In this document: one piece after another, positions 28,313 to 39,094 of the stretch | How positions within the stretch are numbered: position 1 is the stretch's first letter | Layout of the letters: each line of letters starts with the position of its first letter | Assembly (NCBI RefSeq): GCF_004664715.2 | Contig: NC_051063.1 | Coordinates: forward strand, 145,231,319 to 145,295,318 | Source: Peromyscus leucopus | Lineage: Eukaryota > Chordata > Mammalia > Rodentia > Cricetidae | DNA length: 64,000 bases | Reading direction: 5' to 3' | Made by a program: the position numbers and the translations under genes | Notes under the pieces: generated by a model | Seen by the model: the letters and a program-made list of their open reading frames with translations, nothing else | Told to the model about the DNA's origin: nothing | The model's database searches: none

Positions 28313-28399
28313 TCAGCGCCGGCAGCAGCGGCCCACGGCGCGGCGGAGTCGGGAAACCGGGGCGCGCCGGGGCGGGCTGTCGGCGTCGTCGGCCTCCAT
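28313..28399 (-). CDS. Upstream ORF (28 codons) in the IGF1R leader
   Basis: Scanning the leader for CAT on the plus strand shows a single AUG between the presumed cap site and the true start, at 28399. It opens a 28-residue arginine-rich frame beginning MEADDADSPPRR and closing at 28313, about 220 nt upstream of the IGF1R start. The context is moderate (C at -3, G at +4). It does not overlap the main frame, so reinitiation is possible. A regulatory uORF is an inference; the peptide resembles nothing I recognise. Confidence 0.45.
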   Translation of the reverse strand: MEADDADSPPRRAPVSRLRRAVGRCCRR

Positions 28400-28694
28400 T
28401 TGCAAACCCAGAGATGCAGAAGAGGGGGAAAAACTGTACGGAAAGAGGAGCGAAGCCCAAATCGCCGCCGGCGAGGACAAACGCCCCCCGATGCCCGGAG
28501 GGAGCGACCGCCCAAGCCTCCGCGGCGGGAGAGCGCGACGCAGTTGGCGAGACTGGTCCGAAGTCCCGGGCGCGGGCGAGGCCGGCGAGGGGTAGATATG
28601 CGGAGTGGAAATGAATGAGCGGCTCCCCCTCCTCCGGCTCCTCCTCCTCCTCCTCCTCCTCTGGGCTCCGCTCGCCGCCGCCTCCTCCCTCAGC

Positions 28695-28725
<31 letters not shown>

Positions 28726-29029
28726 CCGCGAGCTCCTTCCCAAATCCAGGACACACACAAAGCGGCGACCGTGCAGCGCTCAGCGCTCCCGCCGCCCCGC
28801 GTCGGCCCCCGCCCGCCGCCGACTCCGTGCGCGGGGGCTCCGGCTCGCTGAAGGTCAAAGCCGAGCGCGCCGCGCGCCGTGGAGCTCTCGCAGGCGCGGG
28901 AGAGGCGTGGAGGGTCCGAGGAGCGGGGCCGAGGGTCTGCGAGCGCCAGGCGCGCCGGGACAGGCTCGCGGGCGGCTTCCCTGTCGCTCGCCTCTCTCGA
29001 GTTCGCCCGGTGCGCTCGCCCCTCCTCGG

Positions 29030-29560
29030 TCCCCCCCCCCCCCCCTTTTTTTTTTTTTTTTTTTTTCCGCTCAGCGGAGTTAATGCTGGTAAACAAGAGC
29101 CTCAGCCTCACCGCGCCGCCGCCGCCGCCGCCACACACTGGGGGCTCAACGCGCGCGCTCTCGGGGCCGCGCACACGTGCCCGCGCGCACACTCCAAGCG
29201 GCCACAGCCGCAGTCCCGGCGCGCCGAGGGCCGGGCCCCGACTCGGCAGGCGCCAAGAGCCGGAGTCCGGGATCGCAGGGACGTGCGGAGCGGAGCGCGG
29301 GCGTGGGGAGCCGGGCTAGGGAGGCACCGCCCCCCCGCGCCTCCACCCGCGCTGGCCCCCGCGCGCACACACTGAGCCACGCGCGCGCCCACGCTTCCGC
29401 CCCCACCCGCACTGCGCCGGCCAACCCTGTACGCACCCTCCCCTCCCGCAGGACTCCAAAAAACAATGCCCTGGGCGCCGGTGGGACTCGGTGGCCCGGG
29501 AGGCAGCAGGGCGGGCGGGCAGGCGGGCTGCGGGCGCGGTGGGCGGGGAGTGCGGCCCCG
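29030..29560 (-). promoter_or_regulatory. IGF1R: IGF1R core/proximal promoter, TATA-less and GC-rich
   Basis: No TATA box is seen. GC boxes (Sp1-type) occur at 29328-29337, about 29397-29411, 29509-29519 and 29541-29548. An exact GCGTGGGCG on the minus strand at 29386-29394 is the EGR1/WT1 zinc-finger consensus. The rat and human IGF1R promoters are known to be TATA-less, initiator-driven, activated by Sp1 and repressed by WT1, so these sites fit. Start-site position is inferred from the leader length in other species. Confidence 0.8.
29031..29066. repeat. C15-T21 homopolymer junction near the IGF1R start site
   Basis: The plus strand carries 15 consecutive C followed by 21 consecutive T. 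Transcribed on the minus strand this would be A21-G15. It lies about 0.94 kb upstream of the ATG, close to where the start site is expected. Homopurine/homopyrimidine tracts of this kind can form triplex or quadruplex structures and vary in length. Confidence 0.9.
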
Positions 29561-29636
29561 AAGCTTCATTGAAAACAACAACAGCGCGGTTGGAGAGCGC
29601 GCCGGCCCGCTCTGTGAAAAAAAAGAAGCTTCATTG
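29560..29636. promoter_or_regulatory. Duplicated GAAGCTTCATTG motif upstream of the promoter
   Basis: The 12-mer GAAGCTTCATTG occurs at 29560-29571 and again at 29625-29636, 65 bp apart in the same orientation. The second copy continues into CATTGTTT, a SOX/HMG-type core. The spacer is GC-rich. Whether this is a paired protein site or a small local duplication is unknown. Confidence 0.45.
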
Positions 29637-29965
29637 TTTCTTGCAGCTGTTGCAAAATAAATAAATAAGTGCATGCATGCGGCATTTTTTCGCAGCGTGG
29701 TGGAAAGCCCGGACGCGGCGGGAGGGGCACACCTGGGGGAAAGGGGACCCCCGAACACTGCTACGCAGGGCACTTTCCACGCCAGGCTTGGGCACCCGTG
29801 GCGGGGCTCCCCGGGTGTTCCGGCGCTGGCGCGCAGTCGGGAAGCGGACAGGGCGCGGTCCGCGTGGCTCTTGTGGGAGCACGGCGATCCCACCGCGGGC
29901 CCCGAGCCCTGGAAAGGGGACCCAGACAGGCGGCCCCTCGTGCCCAGGGCGCGTCTCGGCGACGG

Positions 29966-29979
29966 CCGCCAGAGGGCGC
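29966..29979 (+). promoter_or_regulatory. CTCF-like motif upstream of the IGF1R promoter
   Basis: The 14-mer CCGCCAGAGGGCGC matches the CTCF core CCASYAGRKGGCRS at 13 of 14 positions by eye. It lies at the upstream edge of the CpG island, about 0.9 kb before the likely start site. Binding is predicted, not shown. Confidence 0.6.
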
Positions 29980-32732
29980 GGCGGCCGCCCGGGAGGGCTG
30001 GCTCAAGGAATGTCGCCTCCCTCCCTCCGGGGGAGGAAATGTGGGGGCCCCGAGTCGGGGACCGACTCGGCTGGGTCGTGCTGGCCGGGCCTCCCATCCC
30101 CATCTCACTCCCGCCCTGAGGGCGCTGCACCGCATCTCTCTATTCCAGGCTCCACCACGTGGGCAGCTGCGGAGAGGGACCGCAGCGCGTGCCTGGCTGC
30201 GGGAACCCGGAGCTGGGGGGCGTGTCCGAAGGGTTCCCAAGGAAGGGATTGCGGGCGGGTATCCCGACCCAGACACGTTGTCCGCCTCGGGTCCCGACCT
30301 AAGAAACGTGTGGCATTCACCCGGGTTCGGTCGCCACTGCAGAAACCCACCCGCACCTGCCTCAAATCCCCCTCCCCTCGGCGTCCCCCGAGCTTCATTT
30401 GATCCGTAAGTGACGAGAAACTAGCACCAGCCCAAGTCTCCTCCGTGTTTTTTTCTCGAATGTGCCAGAGGAGAGGTTTCCCCAAGACGAGGCTTCCCCG
30501 GGACTGCCATCTAACGAACAAACACTGCGGAGGCCAGGTCCTCAAAGGGGGAGAAGCCAGCAGCAATGGCTGGACAGAAGAGTTTGAAATACGTGGACTT
30601 TTAAAAATAGTGATTGAATCACGTGTCGCCCTTAATGCGGTCGGGCTTCATGACTCAGGCTAATTGATATCCACGATAAATAAAAAGATGGCTCATAAGC
30701 GTTGTGGATGTCTGGATCAAATAGAAGTGTTTTTCTCGTAAACAGTCGGACTGTCTGCTTGGTGTAGAGGACCCGTTCTGTAGCAAAGAAAGGTTTCTTT
30801 CATTACTCGAATAGTAGAAGATTTCGGCATTGCACTTATGCATCCCATCTTTCATAGGGGATTTTTATTAAATTTAGAGCTGAAAACAAATCAAAAGCTA
30901 CCGTAAAGGAAACTAAGCCCATGTTTTTCTGTATCGTCTGAATCAGTTTTTCCCTTGGAAATTGTGGGCTTATGTTCAGTGAATCGGCTGTATAGAAGGA
31001 GCATTTAAAAGGAAAGAAAGAAAATTGTACATGTAGGGTTGTTTTGTTTAGCTGGAACTTGCCTTATTTTTTTAAATAAATTGTTTCAGTTTTAGATGTT
31101 CCTGAACGTTAAGAAATAGATATATTAGAACTTTAATTTATCATGCATCATTTTAAAATATAAATTCAGTCTTCTAATTTTAAAGTGTTTCTTCAGAGCA
31201 TTCCCTTGCATCGAAGGGAGTCTTAATACTTTCAGCCTCTCAGCATATAATTCAAGTGCAAAGGAATAGCATTAGATTTGATTTCAGAATGTTTTGATGC
31301 ATATTTGTAGAATAAGTCAAAGTTTAGCAGTGATTCTTAGGTTTGTGCAACATAAAATCTTTTAATGCAATATGTTTTTAATATTAGTTATGAAAATGAA
31401 TATACATTTGTCCCTGACAACATAAGTATATAAAACAAAGAGAAGTAACAGTTATTTGTAGGGGAAGCCTTTAGTTGTTTTGTTTTGTTTTTTAACCAAA
31501 AAGAATTTTTGTGAATTTTTAAATATTTTCCGAAAGTATTGGAAGTCAACAGGATGACTACTTTTAGACAGAGAAGTTGAGTGAAGATGAGCTGAAACTG
31601 ACCTTGCTTTGAGACTTTAACATTGAAAAACATGTTGCTTTTCACTCTCTTTGTGATTACCTTCTGCCTACCCCATCAAACTTACCTTTCCTCAACCCTG
31701 GAAATAAAGACCTGTTTGCTTTACGCCTACAGGGATGGTGACGCGCACGTTTTGCTTTACACCATTTTCCCCAGGCATCTTACACATTCTCCTTTTTTGA
31801 GCAGAAATTGGTTTCTTGTTTTCAAAATATAAAAATATTTTTTCACTTGATAACTGCTTCAGATCTAATTATCTTGTTGAATGTCCCAGACTCCCAAAAT
31901 ATGTGACATGTATGCAGTGAACACATGAGACACAGCCCAGATTAACTGACAAGTGTTACAGGTAATAAGGTATGTTGTGATCAGTTTACAGAATGAAATC
32001 TTAATCCACAGCAAGGGGGTGAACTATAGCCTCCGATAATCAAGGGCAAGGTCTTCCAGACAGAATGTTGAGAGGACTGGAACTCAGGTTCCAGAAAGCC
32101 ACACAGCATTGACACCATTTTAATGAAACTCTTGAATGCAAAGAAAAAAAAAATGGAAAGTTTTTTTTAGCAACTTTTAGCAAAATTCAGTACATGGTTA
32201 TATAAATAAATATATCAATTATATAAAGGATGAATGAAGGGTATTTACTCCCTTGGAGAGAAGAGGGGCATCCCCTGAGCACACACAAAATTCCTGCAAA
32301 TATGGAGGATTTACAGACTTCCACTTTATGATTATACTTTATGACTAACACATGTTCCAAGAATTTTTGCATATATTGACTATTAAAGAAAACAAAGTAT
32401 GTAACAGATCTCAAATTTTCCAATATAAATTTTCTGGGTTTAAATTTGTTTTGTAAACAATTCAGAAATATTTTTAAGGAAAACTAAAATGATGTAATTA
32501 ATTTAATATTGAAGAATACATTTTAGAAGAATGCATACTCATACTATACCAATACCTGAAGACAAGAACAAATCATAAAATGAAATAAAAGAATTCACTT
32601 CATAGGGCAACTGGCTTCATTAACAAAATCCGTATTGTGAGAAGCAAGACGGCAGTTTCCTGTAAGGTTAAACATGCACCAAACTTAGGATCTAGCATTT
32701 CTACCCCTAGCTTTTAATCAAAAGCAATAAAA

Positions 32733-33190
32733 TGTGTTCACAAAAAAAATAGCTATATGACAATGCTGGTAGCCACTTTATTCATTATATTGAAAATCTG
32801 GAAACCACCCAAACATATTTCAGAGGGAGAATGAATAAACAAATCGTCCAGCACAACACTACCTAGCAATAAAAAGGAGCTAACAGCTAATCCATGTGAA
32901 AACATGGACAAGTCTCAAGAGCAGAATGTATAAGCCAGACACAAAAGAATACATACTGCATTAGACCATTCAAATGAAATTCAGGAGCAGGCAAAATGGA
33001 TCTATGAAACCTAAACCCAAATTGGGCTCATGGTTACCCTTGGTGGGTAGGAGGAGGAGCTTCAGTTCAGAAGAAAAAGAAGCAAAGGCACTTTCTGGGG
33101 TGATGGAACCGACTATCTCCAGTGGGTTACTGTTTGTATCAGCACATGCAATTCACCAAACCATCAAGCTGCACCCCTTCCACACATGAA
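32733..33190 (+). mobile_element. Ancient LINE-1 (L1M-type) 3' fragment
   Basis: GGAAACCACCCAAACATATTTCA, AGAATGAATAAACAAAT, ATAAGCCAGACACAAAAGA, TCAAATGAAATTCAGGAGCAGGCAAAA and TTTCTGGGGTGATGGAA occur in the order seen at the 3' end of old L1 elements in sense. Confidence 0.7.
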
Positions 33191-33266
33191 CTTCATTATA
33201 TGTGATTGTGTCTGAATGTAAATGTTGAAGAGGGCAGTGAGTATGTTGAAAACTTTACAGTTGTTC

Positions 33267-33418
33267 AAAAGAAAGAGGAGAGAGAGGGGGGAGGGGAGGG
33301 GAAGGGAGGGGAGGGGAGAGGAAGAGGAAGAGGAGAGGAAGAGGAGAGGAAGAGAAGAGAAGAGAAGAGAAGAGAAGAGAAGAGAAGAGAAGAGAAGAGA
33401 AGAGAAGAGAAGAGAAGA
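33267..33418. repeat. 152-bp pure purine tract with (AAGAG)n
   Basis: Every base on the plus strand from 33267 to 33418 is A or G. The right part is a clean AAGAG pentamer array; the left part is GGGGA/GGAAGA-rich. Confidence 0.95.
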
Positions 33419-33508
33419 TTAACCCAGTGCTGCTTGGTTCCAACCTCCCTGCCCAGGCTGTCCCTATAGATGACCATCTTTTAGCAGGACCTCTGTTGCA
33501 GACCTCCC

Positions 33509-33646
33509 ACAAGAGCCTTCAGCTATGGACCACAAGAGCCTTCAGCTATGGACCACAAGAGCCTTCAGCTATGGACCACAAGAGCCTTCAGCTATGGACC
33601 ACAAGAGCCTTCAGCTATGGACCACAAGAGCCTTCAGCTGTGGAAG
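33509..33646 (+). repeat. Tandem repeat, 23-bp unit, 6 copies
   Basis: A 23-bp unit starting ACAAGAGCCTTCAGC is repeated head to tail from 33509. Copies 1-5 appear identical. The sixth (33624-33646) differs near its 3' end. There are no spacers. Confidence 0.97.
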
Positions 33647-33763
33647 CAATCATATTGTCTCTACAGAGAAGTCTAAAGCACCAAAGGTGTGATGCTGTAG
33701 CTGGTTCCTGTCCCCACACGGCCATAAGCAACTAGGGATGTGTTTGTGCTTGAGATTTTCCTT

Positions 33764-33814
33764 TTCCCTTCCCTTTTTCTTTTTCTTTTTCTGCTTTTCT
33801 CTTTTCTCTCTGTC

Positions 33815-33882
<68 letters not shown>
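33764..33882. repeat. Pyrimidine tract with (TGTC)n and (TC)n
   Basis: TTTTCC-rich sequence, then about nine TGTC units, then (TC)n, leading directly into an antisense B1. Confidence 0.93.
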
Positions 33883-33885
<3 letters not shown>

Positions 33886-33992
33886 AGGGTTTCACATAGC
33901 CCAGGCTGGCCTTGAACTCCTGATTCTCCTGATCTTTTTGCCTCAGCCTTCCTAGTGTTGGGTTTACAGGAATGCGTCATCACACCCAGCTA
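33883..33992 (-). mobile_element. B1-like SINE, antisense
   Basis: GGTTTCACATAGCCCAGGCTGGCCTTGAACTCC to ACACCCAGCTAA is the B1 complement. The adjacent (TC)n replaces the usual T-tail. Confidence 0.85.
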
Positions 33993-35134
33993 ATTGACAG
34001 ACCTTTCTGTTTGGGGTTTCACTGTAACGAGCCAGCTTTCGAGGCACAGATGCTTTACTCCTCCATGTAGAGATTATGGAGAGCATTCATATGAAGCCAG
34101 GCAAGAGGACATCCTCCTAGAGATGCTTTCAGCACCCGGTTCAGTGAAATTGCAGTGAGGAAAGTTCATAGAAAACCCAGGCCTGGGCTGGGAGTGACGG
34201 GTATCATTGGGACGGTCATCGATCCAAGGTGGAGATGCTGTGGCTTCTGTGGCTACACACTGCCTTAAGCACAGTACTTCACAGGTTGGCATGAGGGCAC
34301 CCGACTTGAAAGTGGACATGATTCATGCCCCACATGATAGTCTGAGGAAATGAGCAGGCATACACAGGCATACCCCGCCTGTCTGTGAGTGCAATCTTCT
34401 TCAGTTGTTATTTGCAGGGGTTCGTGCCAGGGATGGGTGTACCATCATGTAATTAACTTTCAGACATCTCAATAGCAAGGATCCCTGCAAGGCAGACAGT
34501 GCAAGAGATGCTTCTTCGATGATGCGGGGCACCTTCGATTACATGAAGATTCAGATGAAATCAAATGTCTGTTTCCTCTGACTAATGCCAACAGCTCTAG
34601 GGTGTTTGGTCAGCAGTACAGCATGCCAGTCAGAGACACACTACACCTCTACCTAGCCCTTCTGACTCCACTAAGTGGTGTGTTTTTCCTCAAATTCCTC
34701 TGTGAAATGATTCTGACATGGAATTTTCAGCTTGAAGATGACATAACACCTTTGGTTTATAATTGATATTCTAACACCTTATAATGCACCTTTGCCTTCC
34801 CTGTCAAATGAACAACAGTCTATAAATCAATATACTGGCCACTCTTCCCAGGCTCAGGGAATGATAGCTCCCTACCTTGCTTCACTAAGAGAGATTTTTT
34901 ATTTATTTGTGTATTTTTACAAATTAGTGTTTCTTAGATTAGAAAATATATTTAGCGGCTCTAAGTGCCCATATATATTCCCCTAAGAATCTGAATCTGG
35001 AAAGACAAGCAGAAACATTATTAAAGCAGGGCAAAGTAGCCACAGGTAACCCACAAAAGGAAATCCCAACCTAAGAATGTTCCTGCAAATGTTCTATTTG
35101 GAGTATTAAGTCCCTTGTTCTGTAAGCTTACTGT

Positions 35135-35242
35135 GTAGCTCTGGCTGGTATGGGATGCAGCACATAGACCAGGCTGGCCTCAAACTCACAGAGATCCACC
35201 TGCCTCTGCCTACTGAGTGTTGGGATTAAAGACATGCATTAT
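35135..35242 (-). mobile_element. B1 SINE fragment, antisense
   Basis: CTCTGGCTGG...ACCAGGCTGGCCTCAAACTCAC...GGGATTAAAGACATGC is the B1 complement. It directly abuts a sense B1. Confidence 0.85.
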
Positions 35243-35243
35243 A

Positions 35244-35372
35244 GCCGGGCAGTGGAGGCGCACGCCTTTAATCCTAGCACTTGGGAGGCAGAGGCAGGCT
35301 GATCTCTGTGAGTTTGAGGCCAGCCTGGTCTACAGAGCGACCTCTAAAGCTATACAGAGAAACTCTCTCTCC

Positions 35373-35404
<32 letters not shown>
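35244..35404 (+). mobile_element. B1 SINE, sense, with A-tail
   Basis: GCCGGGCAGTGGAGGCGCACGCC start, AGCCTGGTCTACAGAGCGA middle and a 29-nt A-tail. With the preceding antisense copy it forms a near-perfect inverted SINE pair with almost no spacer. Confidence 0.92.
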
Positions 35405-36779
35405 CATAAAAAAAGACATGCATCATTATGCCATGCCTATTCTATAATGTTTTCAATAGCAATGCCAATGTGAGGTCCTGATAGCCGACTTGGTCTCTGG
35501 CTTTAAGAGCAGGCTACTGAACAAGGAGATTTTTCCAGAAGGCACATAGACAACACCTTTGGGTCTCCAATGCAGTAGCCACCTCTGCAGAATTGAGTTG
35601 TTTGCCTTCCATCTGTCATTGAGGGATCTTTGATCGAGCAAAATATCCAACCCTGGCACAGGGACATAGAAACAGGCTGGCTCCTACATTCGGTGAGGAT
35701 AGATGGAGATGTACAGATAGATGTTAAGAGAAATGCTGTAGGACTCTTGATTTCAGATACCTGAAATACTGTTAGATCTGACCCTCATGGCTAATGCACA
35801 GAGTAAGACCAATGGAAAGAAAGTACATTTCTGTTCTTTGAAAGACCTTCCTTTCCTATCAAGACAAATAAATTGTAATTTCTTTCAGTCTCTGGTAGGA
35901 ATGTGTTTTGTGTGGCAGAGAGCCCCCATTCTTTGGCGAGTCTGTGCAGATACTAAACCCACACCTTCAGGAGAAATTATGCAAAGAAACCTTGGATTGA
36001 CTGAGATGATGTTGAAGTGCTATTTGTCGTCTCTTTCCACTCTCACTCAATACTTGGATTCTAAATCTGTGTTTGAATTACTGTGTCTCAAGGGGCACTG
36101 AAAGAGTTTGGATTTGCTTTTAAATGAGTAGGGAATATCCTCTTCAGTTGAAGATGCAGGAGCTCAAAAAGATATTAAATTTACCTTGTATTCTGGAAAT
36201 CCTGATCACACTGCTCCTGAAAGAGGTTCTGGATCTAGATCCAATGGGCTAAATTTGGAGATCAGGACTTGCTTCTAGTCAGTCGCATTGAGGAAAATGT
36301 TAGAACAGGTGAGGGCAGAGTTAGAGATTAAGATAAGAGTTGGCACATAAACTTTGACGTAGTCTGTGGAATTGGGGGAAGCCCTGATTTGTTGGTATTA
36401 CCAATTTCACCTGTACGAATATTCCCACTGTGACCAACTTGGACATCCAGAGTGAGGCTGCTAGGCACAGAGTTTTAAAAAGATGCAGACACTAAGACAC
36501 TAAGCCAGCTCCAGTACATCCAGGACCAAGAACCTTGTGTTGCCTTTGTGACAAATTAAATGCATATCATTAAGAAAATTAAAAGCAACCTGGTACAAAA
36601 ATGGCTGTAATCATAAACAAGTAGCTAAAATAACAACAAAAAAAAACAAAAACAAAAAACAAACAAACAAACAAACAGAAAAAAAAACCCGGGCATCCAG
36701 TAAGAGAAAAATATACTCAGTAACATTGCTGGCATAATTAGAATGTGGGCAGTGCATTCTTCTCACGAGGCATAATAGG

Positions 36780-37120
36780 GAGAATTGGATTCACTACTAT
36801 AGGGATGATAAATTAGTGTATCTACTTTGGAGGGCAATTTGGTGGTATCTGTAAGTTTAAAGATGTGTCCACCAATAACTTGGCAATTCCATTCATAAAG
36901 AACATACCTTGAAAGTTCTGGGCTCCTTCACTGAGACACATAAGAGCATTAATTGTACAGCCATCAGCTGTAGTTTAACAAACTAGAAACAATCTAATTG
37001 TCCCTGTGTAGAAGGATGAATGACGTGGTTTGTTTATACAGTAGAATACTATACAGGGGTTAAAATGAAGGAACTAGATCTTAATGAATCAACATGGTGA
37101 TTCACCAAGGTTAGATAACC
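36780..37120 (+). mobile_element. Ancient LINE-1 fragment
   Basis: GAAACAATCTAATTGTCCC, ACAGTAGAATACTATACAGGGGTTAAAATGA and AATGAATCAACATGG follow the 3' part of old L1 elements. An (AAAC)n tract precedes at about 36635-36680. Confidence 0.65.
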
Positions 37121-37394
37121 TGTGTGGTCTCCCTTATGCAACTGGCAACCCAGAGACAATAGGATCCATTGTTACTGGATACATACACATGTAGCAAGAG
37201 CAAAATATACATGGAATTTAGGAACAGCTTCAGGCTTTATACTCAGGGATGAAAAGAGAGCAAGAGAGCAAGAGAGTAGTCTGGAGTACATTGGCAACAT
37301 TTTATTTCCTTAAAAGGAAAAAGAGTTCATGTCTCTACTGCTAAACCTAGCTGGTCTGCTACATTATTTTCTACATTCTGGATCTATTGTGTGT

Positions 37395-38350
37395 TTCCTT
37401 TGCCTTTAAAGAACCTTTTATTTTAGAACAGTTAAGGATTTACAGAATGACTTGTCTTGTGTAGCCACCTTGAGCTTTCCATATTAACACCTTATATGGC
37501 CATAGTCCATTTGCCAGAATTAGCAGACTATTTTGATTTTATTTGTTGTTGTCATTATTTATTATTATTAACTAAATCCTTACTTTACTCAAATTTCCTC
37601 CATTTTCCCCTAATTCTCTGTGAGATGCCATCCAGGACATCCTTGAATCACGACTCCTCCTGACTGTGACAGCTTCTTAAATTGTCCTTGTTTTGATAAC
37701 TTTGACAGTTTTGAGAATGCAATATTTTGCAGAATGTCCCTCAGTTGGGATTTCATTTCCTCCCTCATGATTAGAGTGGGGGAATGTGTTTCAGGGAAGA
37801 AGACAAGACCACAGTGACAAAGTGTCATTCTTGATGCTTCATATCAAGGGCGTGTGTAACTGTCAGTGTGACGGCACTGTTGATGGTAGCAGTCCACCCT
37901 ACCTAGTCACATTGCCATATTCGTGAAAAGAAAATCATCATGGGCCACCCGCATTTGAGAGGTAGAGAGTTGTATGCCACTTCCTTAGGGGCTGAGTGTC
38001 TGTGTAAATTATTTGGAGAGCTTTACTCCCGGTTATTTATTTCATCATTTATTTGTAGCAGAATGGGATTGTGGATATTTATTTCATATTTCCATGCTAT
38101 CATTTCGTTTTTATTTCAACACTACCATGTTGCTCAGAATGATCCAGCTTTGGCCCCAGGCAGCCATTTCAGTGGCCTCTGGAGTCCCTTTGACCCTCCT
38201 TTACCACTTTGGGGTTTGTTTCTGGCATGTTCTTTCTGCCACTATGTGCTCATGGTTCTTCACCCTGTAGTTCTTGCCATGGTCTATACTCAATTCTTTC
38301 TCTGAGATGTTCTGATTCCTTCTAATTCAGTATGTTGTCCAAAACTCAAC
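37395..38350. mobile_element. Ancient LINE-1-derived segment (orientation uncertain)
   Basis: Several blocks, including TTTTAGAACAGTTAAGGATTTACAG, ATTATTATTAACTAAATCC, GTGACAGCTTCTTAAATTGTCC, CAGAATGTCCCTCAGTTGGGATTT and ATATCAAGGG, appear in a long repeat common in mammals that I take as old L1 sequence, probably antisense. Nearly 1 kb is preserved. Confidence 0.5.
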
Positions 38351-38632
38351 TCAAGCTACTAATTCTGCTTGCTGCCACTGGGCTAAATTGTTTGGAGGGA
38401 GGAGTCTCTCACCTGGCCGAGCAAGGACACATGTGTGTCTGTGTCCTCCGTTATAGTTATGAGTAGCTGAACATGTTGATGGTCTGTATCTCTGTGACGC
38501 TCTACAGGAGTCTTTGCTGAAGGCTCCACCTCTGACCATCAGCTGACAGATCACTCCGGCCTCTCCTTTCTTGATCTCATCACAGTGACACCCACTGGCT
38601 TGCTCCATTAGCCATCTATGTTCATTTATAAA

Positions 38633-38850
38633 TTTTTTAAAGATTTCTTTATTTTTGTTTTATGCCTACTTAAGGATGTTTTACGAGCATGTATGTCTGT
38701 GCACACCGTACCTGGTATCCATGGAGGCCAGAAGAGGGATCGCCTGCAACTCGAAGTACATAAGGTTGTGACCCACCACATATGTGCTGGGAGTTAAACC
38801 TGGGTCCTCTAAAAGAGTAGCCAGCTCTTAACCATCAGCCCATCCCTCCA
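38633..38850 (-). mobile_element. B2-type SINE, antisense
   Basis: TAAAGATTTCTTTATTTTTG start, CACCACATATGTGCTGGGAGTTAAACC body and CTCTTAACCATCAGCCCATCC end are the B2 complement. Confidence 0.87.
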
Positions 38851-38867
38851 CCCTTTAGAAAGATAAA

Positions 38868-39000
38868 AGGGGACAACCTAGAAGGCTCAGTAGGTAAAGT
38901 AGCTGATATGCAAATCTGATGATCTAAGTTCAATCCCTGGAACCATTTGTACAAAGTCCTCTGGCAGCTACACAAATATCCCTGCTTCACAAACATACCT
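38868..39000 (+). mobile_element. ID/B4-like SINE fragment
   Basis: GGCTCAGTAGGTAAAGTAGCTGATATGCAA...AGTTCAATCCCTGGAACC is tRNA-like. It is followed by the CA/GA microsatellite. Confidence 0.6.
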
Positions 39001-39005
39001 CCCCA

Positions 39006-39006
<1 letters not shown>

Positions 39007-39092
<86 letters not shown>
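39007..39092. repeat. (CA)n(GA)n compound microsatellite
   Basis: 17 CA units directly followed by 26 GA units. Confidence 0.97.

Positions 39093-39094
<2 letters not shown>

Noticed and set aside
28224..29192. 322-residue minus-strand open frame through the IGF1R leader
   Set aside because: It starts at GTG, not ATG, and is low-complexity Gly/Arg/Ala/Glu-rich. It is open only because stop codons are rare in GC-rich DNA.
29108..30130. 340-residue minus-strand frame across the promoter
   Set aside because: GC-driven open frame with no domain, crossing the promoter. No sign of coding constraint.
33509..33646. Possible CRISPR-like array
   Set aside because: The 23-bp units are directly contiguous without spacers, in a mammalian genome. 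It is a simple tandem repeat.
33427..33735. Open frame with a repetitive 23-residue pattern
   Set aside because: The 23-bp unit is not a multiple of three, so the frame just cycles through three readings of the same DNA repeat.
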